Below, in pieces: positions 32,089 to 41,767 of a stretch of 64,000 nucleotides of DNA. The DNA is from Daphnia pulex (taxonomy: Eukaryota; Arthropoda; Branchiopoda; Diplostraca; Daphniidae), in the NCBI RefSeq assembly GCF_021134715.1, contig NC_060028.1:2936501-3000500 (forward strand), in the 5' to 3' direction. The first letter of the stretch is position 1. Every line of letters starts with the position of its first letter. Under the pieces are notes generated by a model that saw only the letters and a list, made by a program, of their open reading frames with translations, made no database searches and was not told the DNA's origin. Both the position numbers and the translations under genes were made by a program.

Positions 32089-32290
32089 TTTACCCACAAT
32101 AACAGGGGCAAAAGGACGGGGAGAAAAATGCAAAAAGAGGGAACAAAACCAAAATGGCGCTCAACAAACAACAAGGGAAACAGGACACACAAGCAACAAT
32201 ACAACAAAAGAGAAACAAAAAAAGAACAAATAGTTTTTTGACTCACAGCAAGATGTCACACTTGGGAGCTCAGTTAGACACGTCTAGTCA

Positions 32291-32325
32291 CAGCCGAACG
32301 CGCTAGCCAATTGCGCCACAGAGGC
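32291..32325 (-). pseudogene. 5' half of tRNA-Asn split by LINE copy 1 (unit 18)
   Basis: 35 nt from the tRNA 5' end to the CTG that begins the anticodon loop; it contains the whole A box, so Pol III box A remains upstream of the LINE in the same orientation. Confidence 0.95.
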
Positions 32326-32430
32326 ATGCTGATTGGTTAACGACACACTCGTCCAGTTCAACAGGCAAACCAAACATTACATTTTTTTAGTGTGGCCAAC
32401 ACTAATAAAATATTGCAGAAACATTGTGGG

Positions 32431-32503
32431 GCTTCCATAGTGTAGAGGTTATCACGTCGGCTTCACACGCTGAAGGTCCTCAGTTCGATCCTGAGTGGAA
32501 GCA
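32431..32503 (+). tRNA. tRNA-Val(CAC), unit 18
   Basis: Anticodon CAC; beyond LINE copy 1. Confidence 0.97.
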
Positions 32504-32733
32504 TCAGTATAACGTTAGGAAATAATAATCGTAAGAGAAAAAGAAATGGAATGGAATTAATAACTTGTAATGTATCTTATCTAGATGACAACTAGACTAG
32601 AACAAGTAGACATCTGGAAACTACACACAGACAACCAACCAATCATAGTAATAGTTATCTCACGGTTCCTGGAAAGGAAAAAATGTAGTCAATAAGACTT
32701 GGTTCATTACATTGGAATAGAGCGCAATGGCAA

Positions 32734-32806
32734 GCCTGGCTAGCTCAGTCGGTAGAGCATGAGACTCTTAATCTCAGGGTCGGGGGTTCGAGCCCCCCGT
32801 TGGGCG
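32734..32806 (+). tRNA. tRNA-Lys(CTT), unit 19
   Basis: Consensus copy. Confidence 0.97.
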
Positions 32807-32903
32807 TCACATATTTGCAAATAATTGCAGATGAAAGTTAGAAGTTGGGAGACGATCGTTAGTATTTTGTAATCATTTCAGAATAATTCTGTAGCGGATT
32901 GTA

Positions 32904-32976
32904 GTTTCCATAGTGTAGTGGTTATCACGTCGGCCTAACACGCTGAAGGTCCTCAGTTCAATCCTGGGTGGAAACA
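32904..32976 (+). tRNA. tRNA-Val(AAC), unit 19
   Basis: Consensus copy. Confidence 0.97.
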
Positions 32977-33492
32977 GGACAATGTATTTGTAGAAAGACT
33001 ATCAAAGAAGCACATTTTGTTTTTTTGAAAAAGCCAAGCATTCATGTTTCTTGTTAAAAATGAAATCTACAATATGACAATGTGAAGATATTCGCAATGC
33101 TGTATCCGGAGGAAGTCAACAGAAAGGGGGAAATCAATGATGACTGTGGTTGTTGAAAAAGGTGCTATAACCCCGAAGAGACTTCTTCTGTAGCCAAACG
33201 TCAATGACTGTTGTTTTAGGGAAATGAAAAATGACTTGCGCTGGATGGGGAAGAATTCCATAAACACCGGAGGGGAATCTATATAGATTACACCAGAACC
33301 TGGAACAGTAGCTCCGGACAGAGGAAGAACATCATGAGCGTGCACCCTACGCTGCAAATGTTGAGTAGATTTAACAGTCATCAGTTAAAGAAGCCATATC
33401 GCGAGTGTGCGCTCTTCATTGGACGCTTTAGTTGGTTAATGGAGTCATGAGGCGAAGAAATTGAATTAAAACAACAGTATTCATTCACCATG

Positions 33493-33566
33493 CGCCCCTG
33501 GGTGGGATCGAACCACCAGCCTTCCGGTTAACAGCCGAACGCGCTAGCCAATTGCGCCACAGAGGC
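33493..33566 (-). tRNA. tRNA-Asn(GTT), unit 19
   Basis: Consensus C39 form. Confidence 0.97.
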
Positions 33567-33671
33567 ATGCTGATTGGTTAACGACACACTCGTCCAGTTC
33601 AACAGGCAAACCAAACATTACATTTTTTTAGTGTGGCCAACACTAATAAAATATTGCAGAAACATTGTGGG

Positions 33672-33744
33672 GCTTCCATAGTGTAGAGGTTATCACGTCG
33701 GCTTCACACGCTGAAGGTCCTCAGTTCGATCCTGAGTGGAAGCA
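33672..33744 (+). tRNA. tRNA-Val(CAC), unit 19
   Basis: Anticodon CAC. Confidence 0.97.
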
Positions 33745-33974
33745 TCAGTATAACGTTAGGAAATAATAATCGTAAGAGAAAAAGAAATGGAATGGAATTA
33801 ATAACTTGTAATGTATCTTATCTAGATGACAACTAGACTAGAACAAGTAGACATCTGGAAACTACACACAGACAACCAACCAATCATAGTAATAGTTATC
33901 TCACGGTTCCTGGAAAGGAAAAAATGTAGTCAATAAGACTTGGTTCATTACATTGGAATAGAGCGCAATGGCAA

Positions 33975-34047
33975 GCCTGGCTAGCTCAGTCGGTAGAGCA
34001 TGAGACTCTTAATCTCAGGGTCGGGGGTTCGAGCCCCCCGTTGGGCG
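33975..34047 (+). tRNA. tRNA-Lys(CTT), unit 20
   Basis: Consensus gene; the 3' flank has a private change resembling part of unit 17. Confidence 0.97.
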
Positions 34048-34144
34048 TCAAATAATTGCAAATAATTGCAGATGAAAGTTAGAAGTTGGGAGACGATCGT
34101 TAGTATTTTGTAATCATTTCAGAATAATTCTGTAGCGGATTGTA

Positions 34145-34217
34145 GTTTCCATAGTGTAGTGGTTATCACGTCGGCCTAACACGCTGAAGGTCCTCAGTTC
34201 AATCCTGGGTGGAAACA
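34145..34217 (+). tRNA. tRNA-Val(AAC), unit 20
   Basis: Consensus copy. Confidence 0.97.
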
Positions 34218-34733
34218 GGACAATGTATTTGTAGAAAGACTATCAAAGAAGCACATTTTGTTTTTTTGAAAAAGCCAAGCATTCATGTTTCTTGTTAAAA
34301 ATGAAATCTACAATATGACAATGTGAAGATATTCGCAATGCTGTATCCGGAGGAAGTCAACAGAAAGGGGGAAATCAATGATGACTGTGGTTGTTGAAAA
34401 AGGTGCTATAACCCCGAAGAGACTTCTTCTGTAGCCAAACGTCAATGACTGTTGTTTTAGGGAAATGAAAAATGACTTGCGCTGGATGGGGAAGAATTCC
34501 ATAAACACCGGAGGGGAATCTATATAGATTACACCAGAACCTGGAACAGTAGCTCCGGACAGAGGAAGAACATCATGAGCGTGCACCCTACGCTGCAAAT
34601 GTTGAGTAGATTTAACAGTCATCAGTTAAAGAAGCCATATCGCGAGTGTGCGCTCTTCATTGGACGCTTTAGTTGGTTAATGGAGTCATGAGGCGAAGAA
34701 ATTGAATTAAAACAACAGTATTCATTCACCATG

Positions 34734-34807
34734 CGCCCCTGGGTGGGATCGAACCACCAGCCTTCCGGTTAACAGCCGAACGCGCTAGCCAATTGCGCCA
34801 CAGAGGC
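34734..34807 (-). tRNA. tRNA-Asn(GTT), unit 20
   Basis: Consensus C39 form. Confidence 0.97.
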
Positions 34808-34912
34808 ATGCTGATTGGTTAACGACACACTCGTCCAGTTCAACAGGCAAACCAAACATTACATTTTTTTAGTGTGGCCAACACTAATAAAATATTGCAG
34901 AAACATTGTGGG

Positions 34913-34985
34913 GCTTCCATAGTGTAGAGGTTATCACGTCGGCTTCACACGCTGAAGGTCCTCAGTTCGATCCTGAGTGGAAGCA
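34913..34985 (+). tRNA. tRNA-Val(CAC), unit 20
   Basis: Anticodon CAC. Confidence 0.97.
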
Positions 34986-35215
34986 TCAGTATAACGTTAG
35001 GAAATAATAATCGTAAGAGAAAAAGAAATGGAATGGAATTAATAACTTGTAATGTATCTTATCTAGATGACAACTAGACTAGAACAAGTAGACATCTGGA
35101 AACTACACACAGACAACCAACCAATCATAGTAATAGTTATCTCACGGTTCCTGGAAAGGAAAAAATGTAGTCAATAAGACTTGGTTCATTACATTGGAAT
35201 AGAGCGCAATGGCAA

Positions 35216-35288
35216 GCCTGGCTAGCTCAGTCGGTAGAGCATGAGACTCTTAATCTCAGGGTCGGGGGTTCGAGCCCCCCGTTGGGCG
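35216..35288 (+). tRNA. tRNA-Lys(CTT), unit 21
   Basis: Consensus copy. Confidence 0.97.
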
Positions 35289-35385
35289 TCACATATTTGC
35301 AAATAATTGCAGATGAAAGTTAGAAGTTGGGAGACGATCGTTAGTATTTTGTAATCATTTCAGAATAATTCTGTAGCGGATTGTA

Positions 35386-35458
35386 GTTTCCATAGTGTAG
35401 TGGTTATCACGTCGGCCTAACACGCTGAAGGTCCTCAGTTCAATCCTGGGTGGAAACA
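35386..35458 (+). tRNA. tRNA-Val(AAC), unit 21
   Basis: Consensus copy. Confidence 0.97.
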
Positions 35459-35974
35459 GGACAATGTATTTGTAGAAAGACTATCAAAGAAGCACATTTT
35501 GTTTTTTTGAAAAAGCCAAGCATTCATGTTTCTTGTTAAAAATGAAATCTACAATATGACAATGTGAAGATATTCGCAATGCTGTATCCGGAGGAAGTCA
35601 ACAGAAAGGGGGAAATCAATGATGACTGTGGTTGTTGAAAAAGGTGCTATAACCCCGAAGAGACTTCTTCTGTAGCCAAACGTCAATGACTGTTGTTTTA
35701 GGGAAATGAAAAATGACTTGCGCTGGATGGGGAAGAATTCCATAAACACCGGAGGGGAATCTATATAGATTACACCAGAACCTGGAACAGTAGCTCCGGA
35801 CAGAGGAAGAACATCATGAGCGTGCACCCTACGCTGCAAATGTTGAGTAGATTTAACAGTCATCAGTTAAAGAAGCCATATCGCGAGTGTGCGCTCTTCA
35901 TTGGACGCTTTAGTTGGTTAATGGAGTCATGAGGCGAAGAAATTGAATTAAAACAACAGTATTCATTCACCATG

Positions 35975-36009
35975 CGCCCCTGGGTGGGATCGAACCACCA
36001 GCCTTCCGG
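35975..36009 (-). pseudogene. 3' half of tRNA-Asn split by LINE copy 2 (unit 21)
   Basis: Same break point as in unit 18; the 5' half is at 41556-41590. Confidence 0.95.
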
Positions 36010-36311
36010 TTTTTTTTTTTTTTTTATATTTAAACGATTTATTGTCACGATTAAAATTTAAATTGCTTTACAGATACTTGGGGCATTTACGAGATTTGTG
36101 ACATAAGTGACTTGCTGTGGCCAAGGAGAAACATAACAAAGAAAAAGAAACATTTCGAGACGGAAATGAGAGAGGACAAATGATTTTGGTGAAAAATGTG
36201 AAATTTAACAATACGACATCTGGGGGGGATCCAAGAAATATTAATTGTAATGAGAGAACAATTTTGTATAAAGATAAGAAGAAATCTGTTGAGAATTTTG
36301 AGAGGGAATAT

Positions 36312-39300
36312 TTATGGATTAGAAGGTGACATCTGGGGAGAATTTTTTGAATGAAGGAGGCTTGACCAGAGAGACTGTATTTCATTGATGGCTGGGGTGA
36401 GGTTTTGGCTGCGGGCGGTCCAGACGGTGATGATGTAGGATTGGATGAGTGCCAATATTTTCTCTTTATTGGGGCCATTTCCAATGTCTCCATTTATTGT
36501 TGATTTGAGTGGTTTTTGACATCCAAGTTTCGTTAGTTGAATTCGGAGCCATAAACTTATGTGAACTTTCTCAGAACATAGTAACATAAGATGGTCGTCA
36601 GTTTCTTGGCCGCCATTGCATAGAGGACATTGGTCATTTCTAGATAGTCTGAGGCTTGTGAGGCGCATTTTGGTAGGGAGCTGATTATGATTGAAATCCC
36701 AGACCAGTTCAGCGTTTCTTCCTTTCATTTTGGCCACCCAACGCCAGATGGAAGCCCAGTCGAGGTCCGGTTTCGCAACTTCGGTTCTCCCTGGTTGCCC
36801 AAGGTTAGCGATCAGGTGATTGTAGGTGGCGCGGTGATTGGATACGGTTGACGATGTGAAGATGCCAGCTTTAAGTAGATCGGTGATGGTTGAAAGTGCG
36901 GTGGTGAAGTATGGATGTGATGAATGGGTTGCATTAAATCTGGGCTGGATGATTTGTTGAAGGAGATTCTTGAGGTGTGGACCCAACCAATAAACGGCTG
37001 CAGCTCTCTCAATAGCCTCGGGATGGATTAAAGATTTAAAGATTTGACGGGTGAAAAGGGATTGGAAGAATTGAAAAAGTAAGGTGACTCCAAGTCCACC
37101 TTGGAGTCGGGGGCGGATCAAAACATTTAGGGGTGGGTGCTCTCTTCGTTGTGCCCAAAGAAATTTGTTGCATTTTTGTTGGAGGAGAAGGGCTTGGGTT
37201 TTGTTGCAAGGGAGTACATGAGCTATATGAACAAGTTGTGATAAGACATGTTGTTTGATGAATAGGACGCGACCATAAAAAGTGAAATGACGGTGTGTGT
37301 TTGTGATAAGAATATTTTGTATGATGTTGAACTGTCTTTGCCAATTGTCTCTTACTGTTGTTTTTATTTCAGAAGAAAAAGTAATTCCAAGAATTTTCAA
37401 GTTGTCTACTTGAGTTATCCAATCATGTGGCCAAGTACGTTTAGGATGAGTTTGATTGAAATTGCTTCTACGTGGGATCGAACTCCTAACCTCAGGAATC
37501 CCAGCCAACGCCGCTACCGTCTGCGCTACTACGGCCTGTGGACATTGATTTAAGGTCCAAGTGCCTAGACCAAGTAATTTTGTCTTCCCCTTGTTAATAC
37601 GTGCATTTGTCCAGACACAAAATTCTAGAATAATCTCGCATGCACGACGTACATCTTTCATTGATGAGACAAAAACTACTAGATCATCTACATATGCACG
37701 AACTTTGATGCGTTTTCCGTAGTGTTCAATTCCGTCAATACCCCTAGACAAGGAAACTAAAAGCGGTTCAATATAGAGGGCAAACAGATGGACTGACAGA
37801 GGGCACCCCTGTCGCACGGATTGTGCATTGTCCACAGTACCGACTATGTCATTACCGTTCAATGGGCATAGTTCAGTTATACTGTACAGCGTTTTCAACC
37901 AATCAACAAAGAGGGGGGGATAGCCCATGGCTGTCATTACTTCCCACAGAACGTCTCGATTGACAAGGTCATATGCTTTCTCTAAATCGTACGCGATAAT
38001 GGCGGCCGGTTTGAGAGAAGATACCTCTTTTGATTTACGACCTGTATTATCAATGACATCTCGGATTAAACACAAGCTGTCAAAGATATAGCGGCCGGGT
38101 ACACCACCTTTTTGATGTGAGTCTAGAGAGTTTTGAAGAGATTTTCTCAGACGAAAAGCCAATACTGACGCGATTAACTTGTAATCGGTATTTAACAAAG
38201 AGATTGGTCGGTAATCGGTGATTTTACTCGGTGTTGGGATTTTTGGGACTAATCTTATAGCTGCCCTTCCCTGCGACGGCTGGAGTTTTCTTTTGTCGAG
38301 GACGCAATTCATCATTTCCAGAAAATGAACACCAATAACATCCCAAAATTTTATATAAAACTCAAAAGGAATGCCATCTGTACCCGGGGCCTTGTTCTTT
38401 TTAGTTGCCTTAAGGGCGTTGTTAATTTCATCTACTGTGAACGGATCTACAAGAAAGTTGTCACTCTCCGGGATCGAACCTAGTACTCCTCGATTCAACG
38501 CTTGAGCGTTTAACGACTGAGCTACCACTGATACACCCGAATCGTTTTTAGTGGGTTTTGTACGGGTAAGTGCACCTCTAATCCCTTCTAGAAATTTTCC
38601 AGCTAATTGGGTATTGGGGGAGGGCTGGTTCTGAAAAATTCTACTAAAGTGTTCAATTATTTCTTGGTTAATCTGCTCAGGTTGGGTAATTTTACAGTTA
38701 TCATTAGTTTTGAGCTGAGTAATCAGAGACTTCTGGAAATTGCTCGTTGACTTGTTCATATGAAAGGTAGATGGCTCTTCTTCGGCTATACTTTGAACGC
38801 GTGAACGTATTGCAAATCCCCTCAATGCTTCTCGCTCCCAGGCTAGAAACTCACGTTTCAACTCCATGTAACGCGCATGATTGAAATTTACATTGTTCAC
38901 GGTTTCTTTTAGTTGATGTTGGAGCAATTTCCTTTTGACTCTCTGATCACAGATTCTCTTTTTACAATAGTTCATTGATAATCGCCTGAGGCTAGGTTTG
39001 AAAATAATCTCCCACCAATGATCTACGTTTTCAATACGGGATGGGTGTTGAGACATTTCTTCAATAAAGACATGCACCAAGTTTATATATTCTTCTTCCT
39101 CAAGAATTGATGAGTTAAGTTTCCATAAATTCCTTGACTTGTTCCTCACTACACTAGGAGGGGTGGTGCTGTTTATATACCCTACGATTGGTCTGTGATC
39201 CCCGAGTGGTAAGTCGTGCAAATGGATATCAGAAAATTTTACGTGATGGTGGCAATAAATTCGGTCCAATCTAGCCTGGCTAGCCGCACAATTGTACGTC

Positions 39301-39851
39301 CAACAAGGTTCATTTTTCCGAATTTCTCTCCAGACATCTGTTAATGAAAGGGCTTTTACTAAATCTCGGAGGGGTTCTAGTAATGCTAGTCTAATTTTAG
39401 GTGGTGTTGTCTTGCTACTTTTACGGTCATCGATCTCGTCAACGGCATTAAAATCTCCCAATATAATTGCTGGTGCCTTATACTGGGCAACATAAGCCGG
39501 AATAGTTTGCCGGAGGAAAGAATCTCTATAACTTTTATTTTGGTCACCAGATGGGGCGTAAATACACACGAAAGCAAGACCCTTTACTTCCATGGCTATC
39601 AGCCTCCCCTCCGGTTCAAACAAAATGTTTTTGGCGCTCAGCCCGTGTCGTACTAGGATGGCTGTCCCATGTTGTCTAGGACCGAGATTTGTGTGCATCT
39701 GGTAATGTTTAGTAAATACGGTGCTAGAGTGAAATACTACTTCTTGCAAACATATAATATCAAGTTTATTATGTAAAAAGAAATTGAGTATTATTTGAAG
39801 TTTGTCAGGTGACGATATTCTGTTGATATTATATGTCGCGATGTTAGTCAT
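36312..39851 (-). CDS. LINE ORF2: endonuclease-reverse transcriptase (copy 2)
   Basis: 1179 codons, all catalytic motifs as in copy 1 (E37, GDFN, DH, YVDD, terminal CCHC-like motif). Its ATG lies 2 nt past the ORF1 stop (TAATCATG), an arrangement that suggests termination-reinitiation, known in other LINEs. Residue 578 is Asp and 769-770 are Gln-Cys. Being free of stops despite two embedded tRNA-like modules, it was evidently selected as protein until recently. Confidence 0.95.
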   Translation of the reverse strand: MTNIATYNINRISSPDKLQIILNFFLHNKLDIICLQEVVFHSSTVFTKHYQMHTNLGPRQHGTAILVRHGLSAKNILFEPEGRLIAMEVKGLAFVCIYAPSGDQNKSYRDSFLRQTIPAYVAQYKAPAIILGDFNAVDEIDDRKSSKTTPPKIRLALLEPLRDLVKALSLTDVWREIRKNEPCWTYNCAASQARLDRIYCHHHVKFSDIHLHDLPLGDHRPIVGYINSTTPPSVVRNKSRNLWKLNSSILEEEEYINLVHVFIEEMSQHPSRIENVDHWWEIIFKPSLRRLSMNYCKKRICDQRVKRKLLQHQLKETVNNVNFNHARYMELKREFLAWEREALRGFAIRSRVQSIAEEEPSTFHMNKSTSNFQKSLITQLKTNDNCKITQPEQINQEIIEHFSRIFQNQPSPNTQLAGKFLEGIRGALTRTKPTKNDSGVSVVAQSLNAQALNRGVLGSIPESDNFLVDPFTVDEINNALKATKKNKAPGTDGIPFEFYIKFWDVIGVHFLEMMNCVLDKRKLQPSQGRAAIRLVPKIPTPSKITDYRPISLLNTDYKLIASVLAFRLRKSLQNSLDSHQKGGVPGRYIFDSLCLIRDVIDNTGRKSKEVSSLKPAAIIAYDLEKAYDLVNRDVLWEVMTAMGYPPLFVDWLKTLYSITELCPLNGNDIVGTVDNAQSVRQGCPLSVHLFALYIEPLLVSLSRGIDGIEHYGKRIKVRAYVDDLVVFVSSMKDVRRACEIILEFCVWTNARINKGKTKLLGLGTWTLNQCPQAVVAQTVAALAGIPEVRSSIPRRSNFNQTHPKRTWPHDWITQVDNLKILGITFSSEIKTTVRDNWQRQFNIIQNILITNTHRHFTFYGRVLFIKQHVLSQLVHIAHVLPCNKTQALLLQQKCNKFLWAQRREHPPLNVLIRPRLQGGLGVTLLFQFFQSLFTRQIFKSLIHPEAIERAAAVYWLGPHLKNLLQQIIQPRFNATHSSHPYFTTALSTITDLLKAGIFTSSTVSNHRATYNHLIANLGQPGRTEVAKPDLDWASIWRWVAKMKGRNAELVWDFNHNQLPTKMRLTSLRLSRNDQCPLCNGGQETDDHLMLLCSEKVHISLWLRIQLTKLGCQKPLKSTINGDIGNGPNKEKILALIQSYIITVWTARSQNLTPAINEIQSLWSSLLHSKNSPQMSPSNP
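37463..37541 (-). other. tRNA-like module in LINE ORF2, after YVDD (copy 2)
   Basis: Counterpart of 28199-28277, same A and B boxes and reading frame. It falls between the RT palm and the following thumb-like region. Confidence 0.75.
38459..38535 (-). other. tRNA-like module in LINE ORF2, between endonuclease and RT (copy 2)
   Basis: Counterpart of 29195-29271; identical box sequences. Confidence 0.78.
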
Positions 39852-39853
39852 GA

Positions 39854-41353
39854 TTAATATTTAAATTTGGGTTTAGAGGGTTGGGTTTTGTTATCGTGGG
39901 CTTTTTTCCTTCTAACGGCCTCCATTGCTTTGAGAGTTTTATCTTCTATGGGGGTTGATGGAGTGCCGAGGGGGACGCCCAAGGACTCCTGAGTCTCACT
40001 CACATGACTAGCCTCCTGGCTATCAAGTGGCCGTTGTCCTGGCTGAATACTCCCACCAGAAAAAGAAATGTCTTCATCAGGATTTGAAATCGAAACCACC
40101 TCGGTTGCATCCATCTCTTCAACCACCTCGTTATCCATCTGATCTATCGTGGATGGAATAGATGGTACTCCAGGTGAGATTGGAGCGGGTGGAACATCGT
40201 TCCCCCCAGAGAGGGCGGGAAAAGAATTAATGTCCGCACCCGGTATCGAAACTGGAACCTCTCGAGTCGGAGACCCGAGTTCAACCAACTGAGCTACACC
40301 AGATTCAATTTCCTCAGCTACCTCGCCCGAGCCAGAGGAAGAGGCAGTACGACTCCTCTTTTTTGATTGTTTTTGTTGGTCACGGAATTCCCTCGTCTGT
40401 TTCATTTTCTTTTTCTTGACCAATTTGGACGCAACAGACGAACCTACACAGTTGGTGTCTTCAGCGTCAGCATCGGTGTCAGAAGAAGATTCAGTTCCAT
40501 CGGGTTTCGAAATCGGATCCTCTGGAGCTCCATCAAGAACGACAACAGTCGACGTCGTTGGCCTCTGGGCTAACTCGGGGAATGTATCAGCGTCAACAGT
40601 TGGAGCAATTGGCATTTGCCCGCCACCAATCGGGCCTGTCTCCTGGGGCTTCCTAACAGTTGTCCTAACTGGGCCACGATTTGTTAGTAATACACTACTA
40701 TAGCTACGTGTTCCAATGGGGCCTTTTGAAATGGTGCTGGGGTTGGTTAAACTACGGGGTTGCTTGGGGCAATTAGCTAAGACATGGGTGGGAGAATCAC
40801 ACATGCGGCATGTGTGCATTTGCCCTGCATAAGACACCATTATTGGTTCCTTGTAGCTTCCAAAGGTGATATAAGACGGAATGCTCTTGTGGATTTCCAT
40901 ATCCACGTTGACAATTCCAGTCTTTATCCCGTTCCACCTTGGGAGCGATCTATCCTGATACGTGTCCCAAAAAATCCGAGAAATCACTCCATACTCACGC
41001 AATCTCTTGTTTAGCAGGCTTAGGTCATCATCGAATTTGAAATGTTGAATTCTAACGCGTACAAGGTTAACTGACCTATCTCTCACTCTAATTTTGACCT
41101 CCTTGCCACTAATGACTACTGATTCTTTAGCACTAAATTTATTCAAAAATTCAATATGGTCATTGACGGTCTTGAACCCAATTCGGAAAACGCAAATAGC
41201 TCGTCCTGGTAGGCGAGAAACTGCATCAAAGATGCTATCAGATTCATTACTGTCGTGCTCGAAACATTCGTAGAACTCATGCCTGGTCACTTCAGTATTA
41301 CCAAAAGAGATTTCGGCAGTACGTGGCCAGACGTCTGGGGATTCCGATCCCAT
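39854..41353 (-). CDS. LINE ORF1: zinc-knuckle RNA-binding protein (copy 2)
   Basis: 499 codons from the ATG at 41353; the frame is open 15 codons further but without an ATG. A CCHC knuckle (CRMC...H...C, residues 182-195) follows an N-terminal domain; next come a Ser/Asp-rich stretch and a Lys/Arg-rich segment (about 313-336) that could be a nuclear signal. The third part holds the tRNA-like module (residues 350-375). ORF1 proteins of this group coat the element RNA. ORF2 begins 2 nt after the stop, so expression is probably coupled. Confidence 0.92.
   Translation of the reverse strand: MGSESPDVWPRTAEISFGNTEVTRHEFYECFEHDSNESDSIFDAVSRLPGRAICVFRIGFKTVNDHIEFLNKFSAKESVVISGKEVKIRVRDRSVNLVRVRIQHFKFDDDLSLLNKRLREYGVISRIFWDTYQDRSLPRWNGIKTGIVNVDMEIHKSIPSYITFGSYKEPIMVSYAGQMHTCRMCDSPTHVLANCPKQPRSLTNPSTISKGPIGTRSYSSVLLTNRGPVRTTVRKPQETGPIGGGQMPIAPTVDADTFPELAQRPTTSTVVVLDGAPEDPISKPDGTESSSDTDADAEDTNCVGSSVASKLVKKKKMKQTREFRDQQKQSKKRSRTASSSGSGEVAEEIESGVAQLVELGSPTREVPVSIPGADINSFPALSGGNDVPPAPISPGVPSIPSTIDQMDNEVVEEMDATEVVSISNPDEDISFSGGSIQPGQRPLDSQEASHVSETQESLGVPLGTPSTPIEDKTLKAMEAVRRKKAHDNKTQPSKPKFKY
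40232..40305 (-). other. tRNA-like module in LINE ORF1 (copy 2)
   Basis: Counterpart of 30967-31040. The module has the A box GTAGCTCAGTTGG in the frame V-A-Q and the B-box region in the frame S-I-P, 16 codons apart from first to first residue. Confidence 0.78.
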
Positions 41354-41555
41354 TTTACCCACAATAACAGGGGCAAAAGGACGGGGAGAAAAATGCAAAA
41401 AGAGGGAACAAAACCAAAATGGCGCTCAACAAACAACAAGGGAAACAGGACACACAAGCAACAATACAACAAAAGAGAAACAAAAAAAAAACAAATAGTT
41501 TTTTGACTCACAGCAAGATGTCACACTTGGGAGCTCAGTTAGACACGTCTAGTCA
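41354..41555 (-). promoter_or_regulatory. LINE 5' leader (copy 2)
   Basis: About 200 nt between the tRNA-Asn junction and the ORF1 ATG, T-rich on the sense strand. A promoter is expected here but no motif is clear. The upstream tRNA-Asn box A lies 35 nt away in the same direction. Confidence 0.4.
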
Positions 41556-41590
41556 CAGCCGAACGCGCTAGCCAATTGCGCCACAGAGGC
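41556..41590 (-). pseudogene. 5' half of tRNA-Asn split by LINE copy 2 (unit 21)
   Basis: Mirrors 32291-32325. Confidence 0.95.
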
Positions 41591-41694
41591 ATGCTGATTG
41601 GTTAACGACACACTCGTCCAGTTCAACAGGCAAACCAAACATTACATTTTTTAGTGTGGCCAACACTAATAAAATATTGCAGAAACATTGTGGG

Positions 41695-41767
41695 GCTTCC
41701 ATAGTGTAGAGGTTATCACGTCGGCTTCACACGCTGAAGGTCCTCAGTTCGATCCTGAGTGGAAGCA
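41695..41767 (+). tRNA. tRNA-Val(CAC), unit 21
   Basis: Anticodon CAC; beyond LINE copy 2. Confidence 0.97.

Larger units (their letters stand above)
26747..32290 (-). mobile_element. LINE copy 1 (Tx1/L1-type non-LTR retrotransposon) in tRNA-Asn
   Basis: 5544 bp, same orientation as the tRNA-Asn it interrupts. The 3' end has an AATAAA signal and a poly(A) tail of ~15 (T on the + strand at 26747). ORF1 with a CCHC knuckle is followed 2 nt later by ORF2 (endonuclease, reverse transcriptase, terminal zinc motif). No clear target duplication is seen; the insertion removes up to 4 bp of the anticodon loop. Tx1-group LINEs are known to target multicopy RNA genes. ORF1 has one frameshift; ORF2 is open. 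It differs from copy 2 at about a dozen sites. Confidence 0.93.
32291..36009. repeat. tRNA array 1, block 3 (end of unit 18 to unit 21)
   Basis: Continues the same phase after LINE copy 1. Contains two complete units plus parts at each end; ends in the split tRNA-Asn of unit 21. Confidence 0.95.
36010..41555 (-). mobile_element. LINE copy 2 (Tx1/L1-type), both ORFs open
   Basis: 5546 bp with the same ends, orientation and target bases as copy 1 and a ~16-nt poly(A) tail. The distance between copies (9264 bp) equals one LINE plus three array units, so this is a block duplication. From 41555 it has a ~200-nt leader, ORF1, ORF2 and a ~250-bp 3' UTR. Its coding capacity appears complete; whether it is active is unknown. 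Confidence 0.94.

Noticed and set aside
41354-41398. Fifteen extra N-terminal residues of LINE ORF1
   Set aside because: That extension starts from TTG; the first ATG in frame is at 41353.
36010-41555. Two independent LINE insertions at the same site
   Set aside because: The spacing equals whole array units and the LINEs are near identical, so duplication is simpler.
41520-41560. Fourth tRNA-like module at the LINE 5' end (GGGAGCTCAGTTAGAC on the + strand)
   Set aside because: Only a box-A-like word in the opposite orientation; no box B at tRNA spacing.
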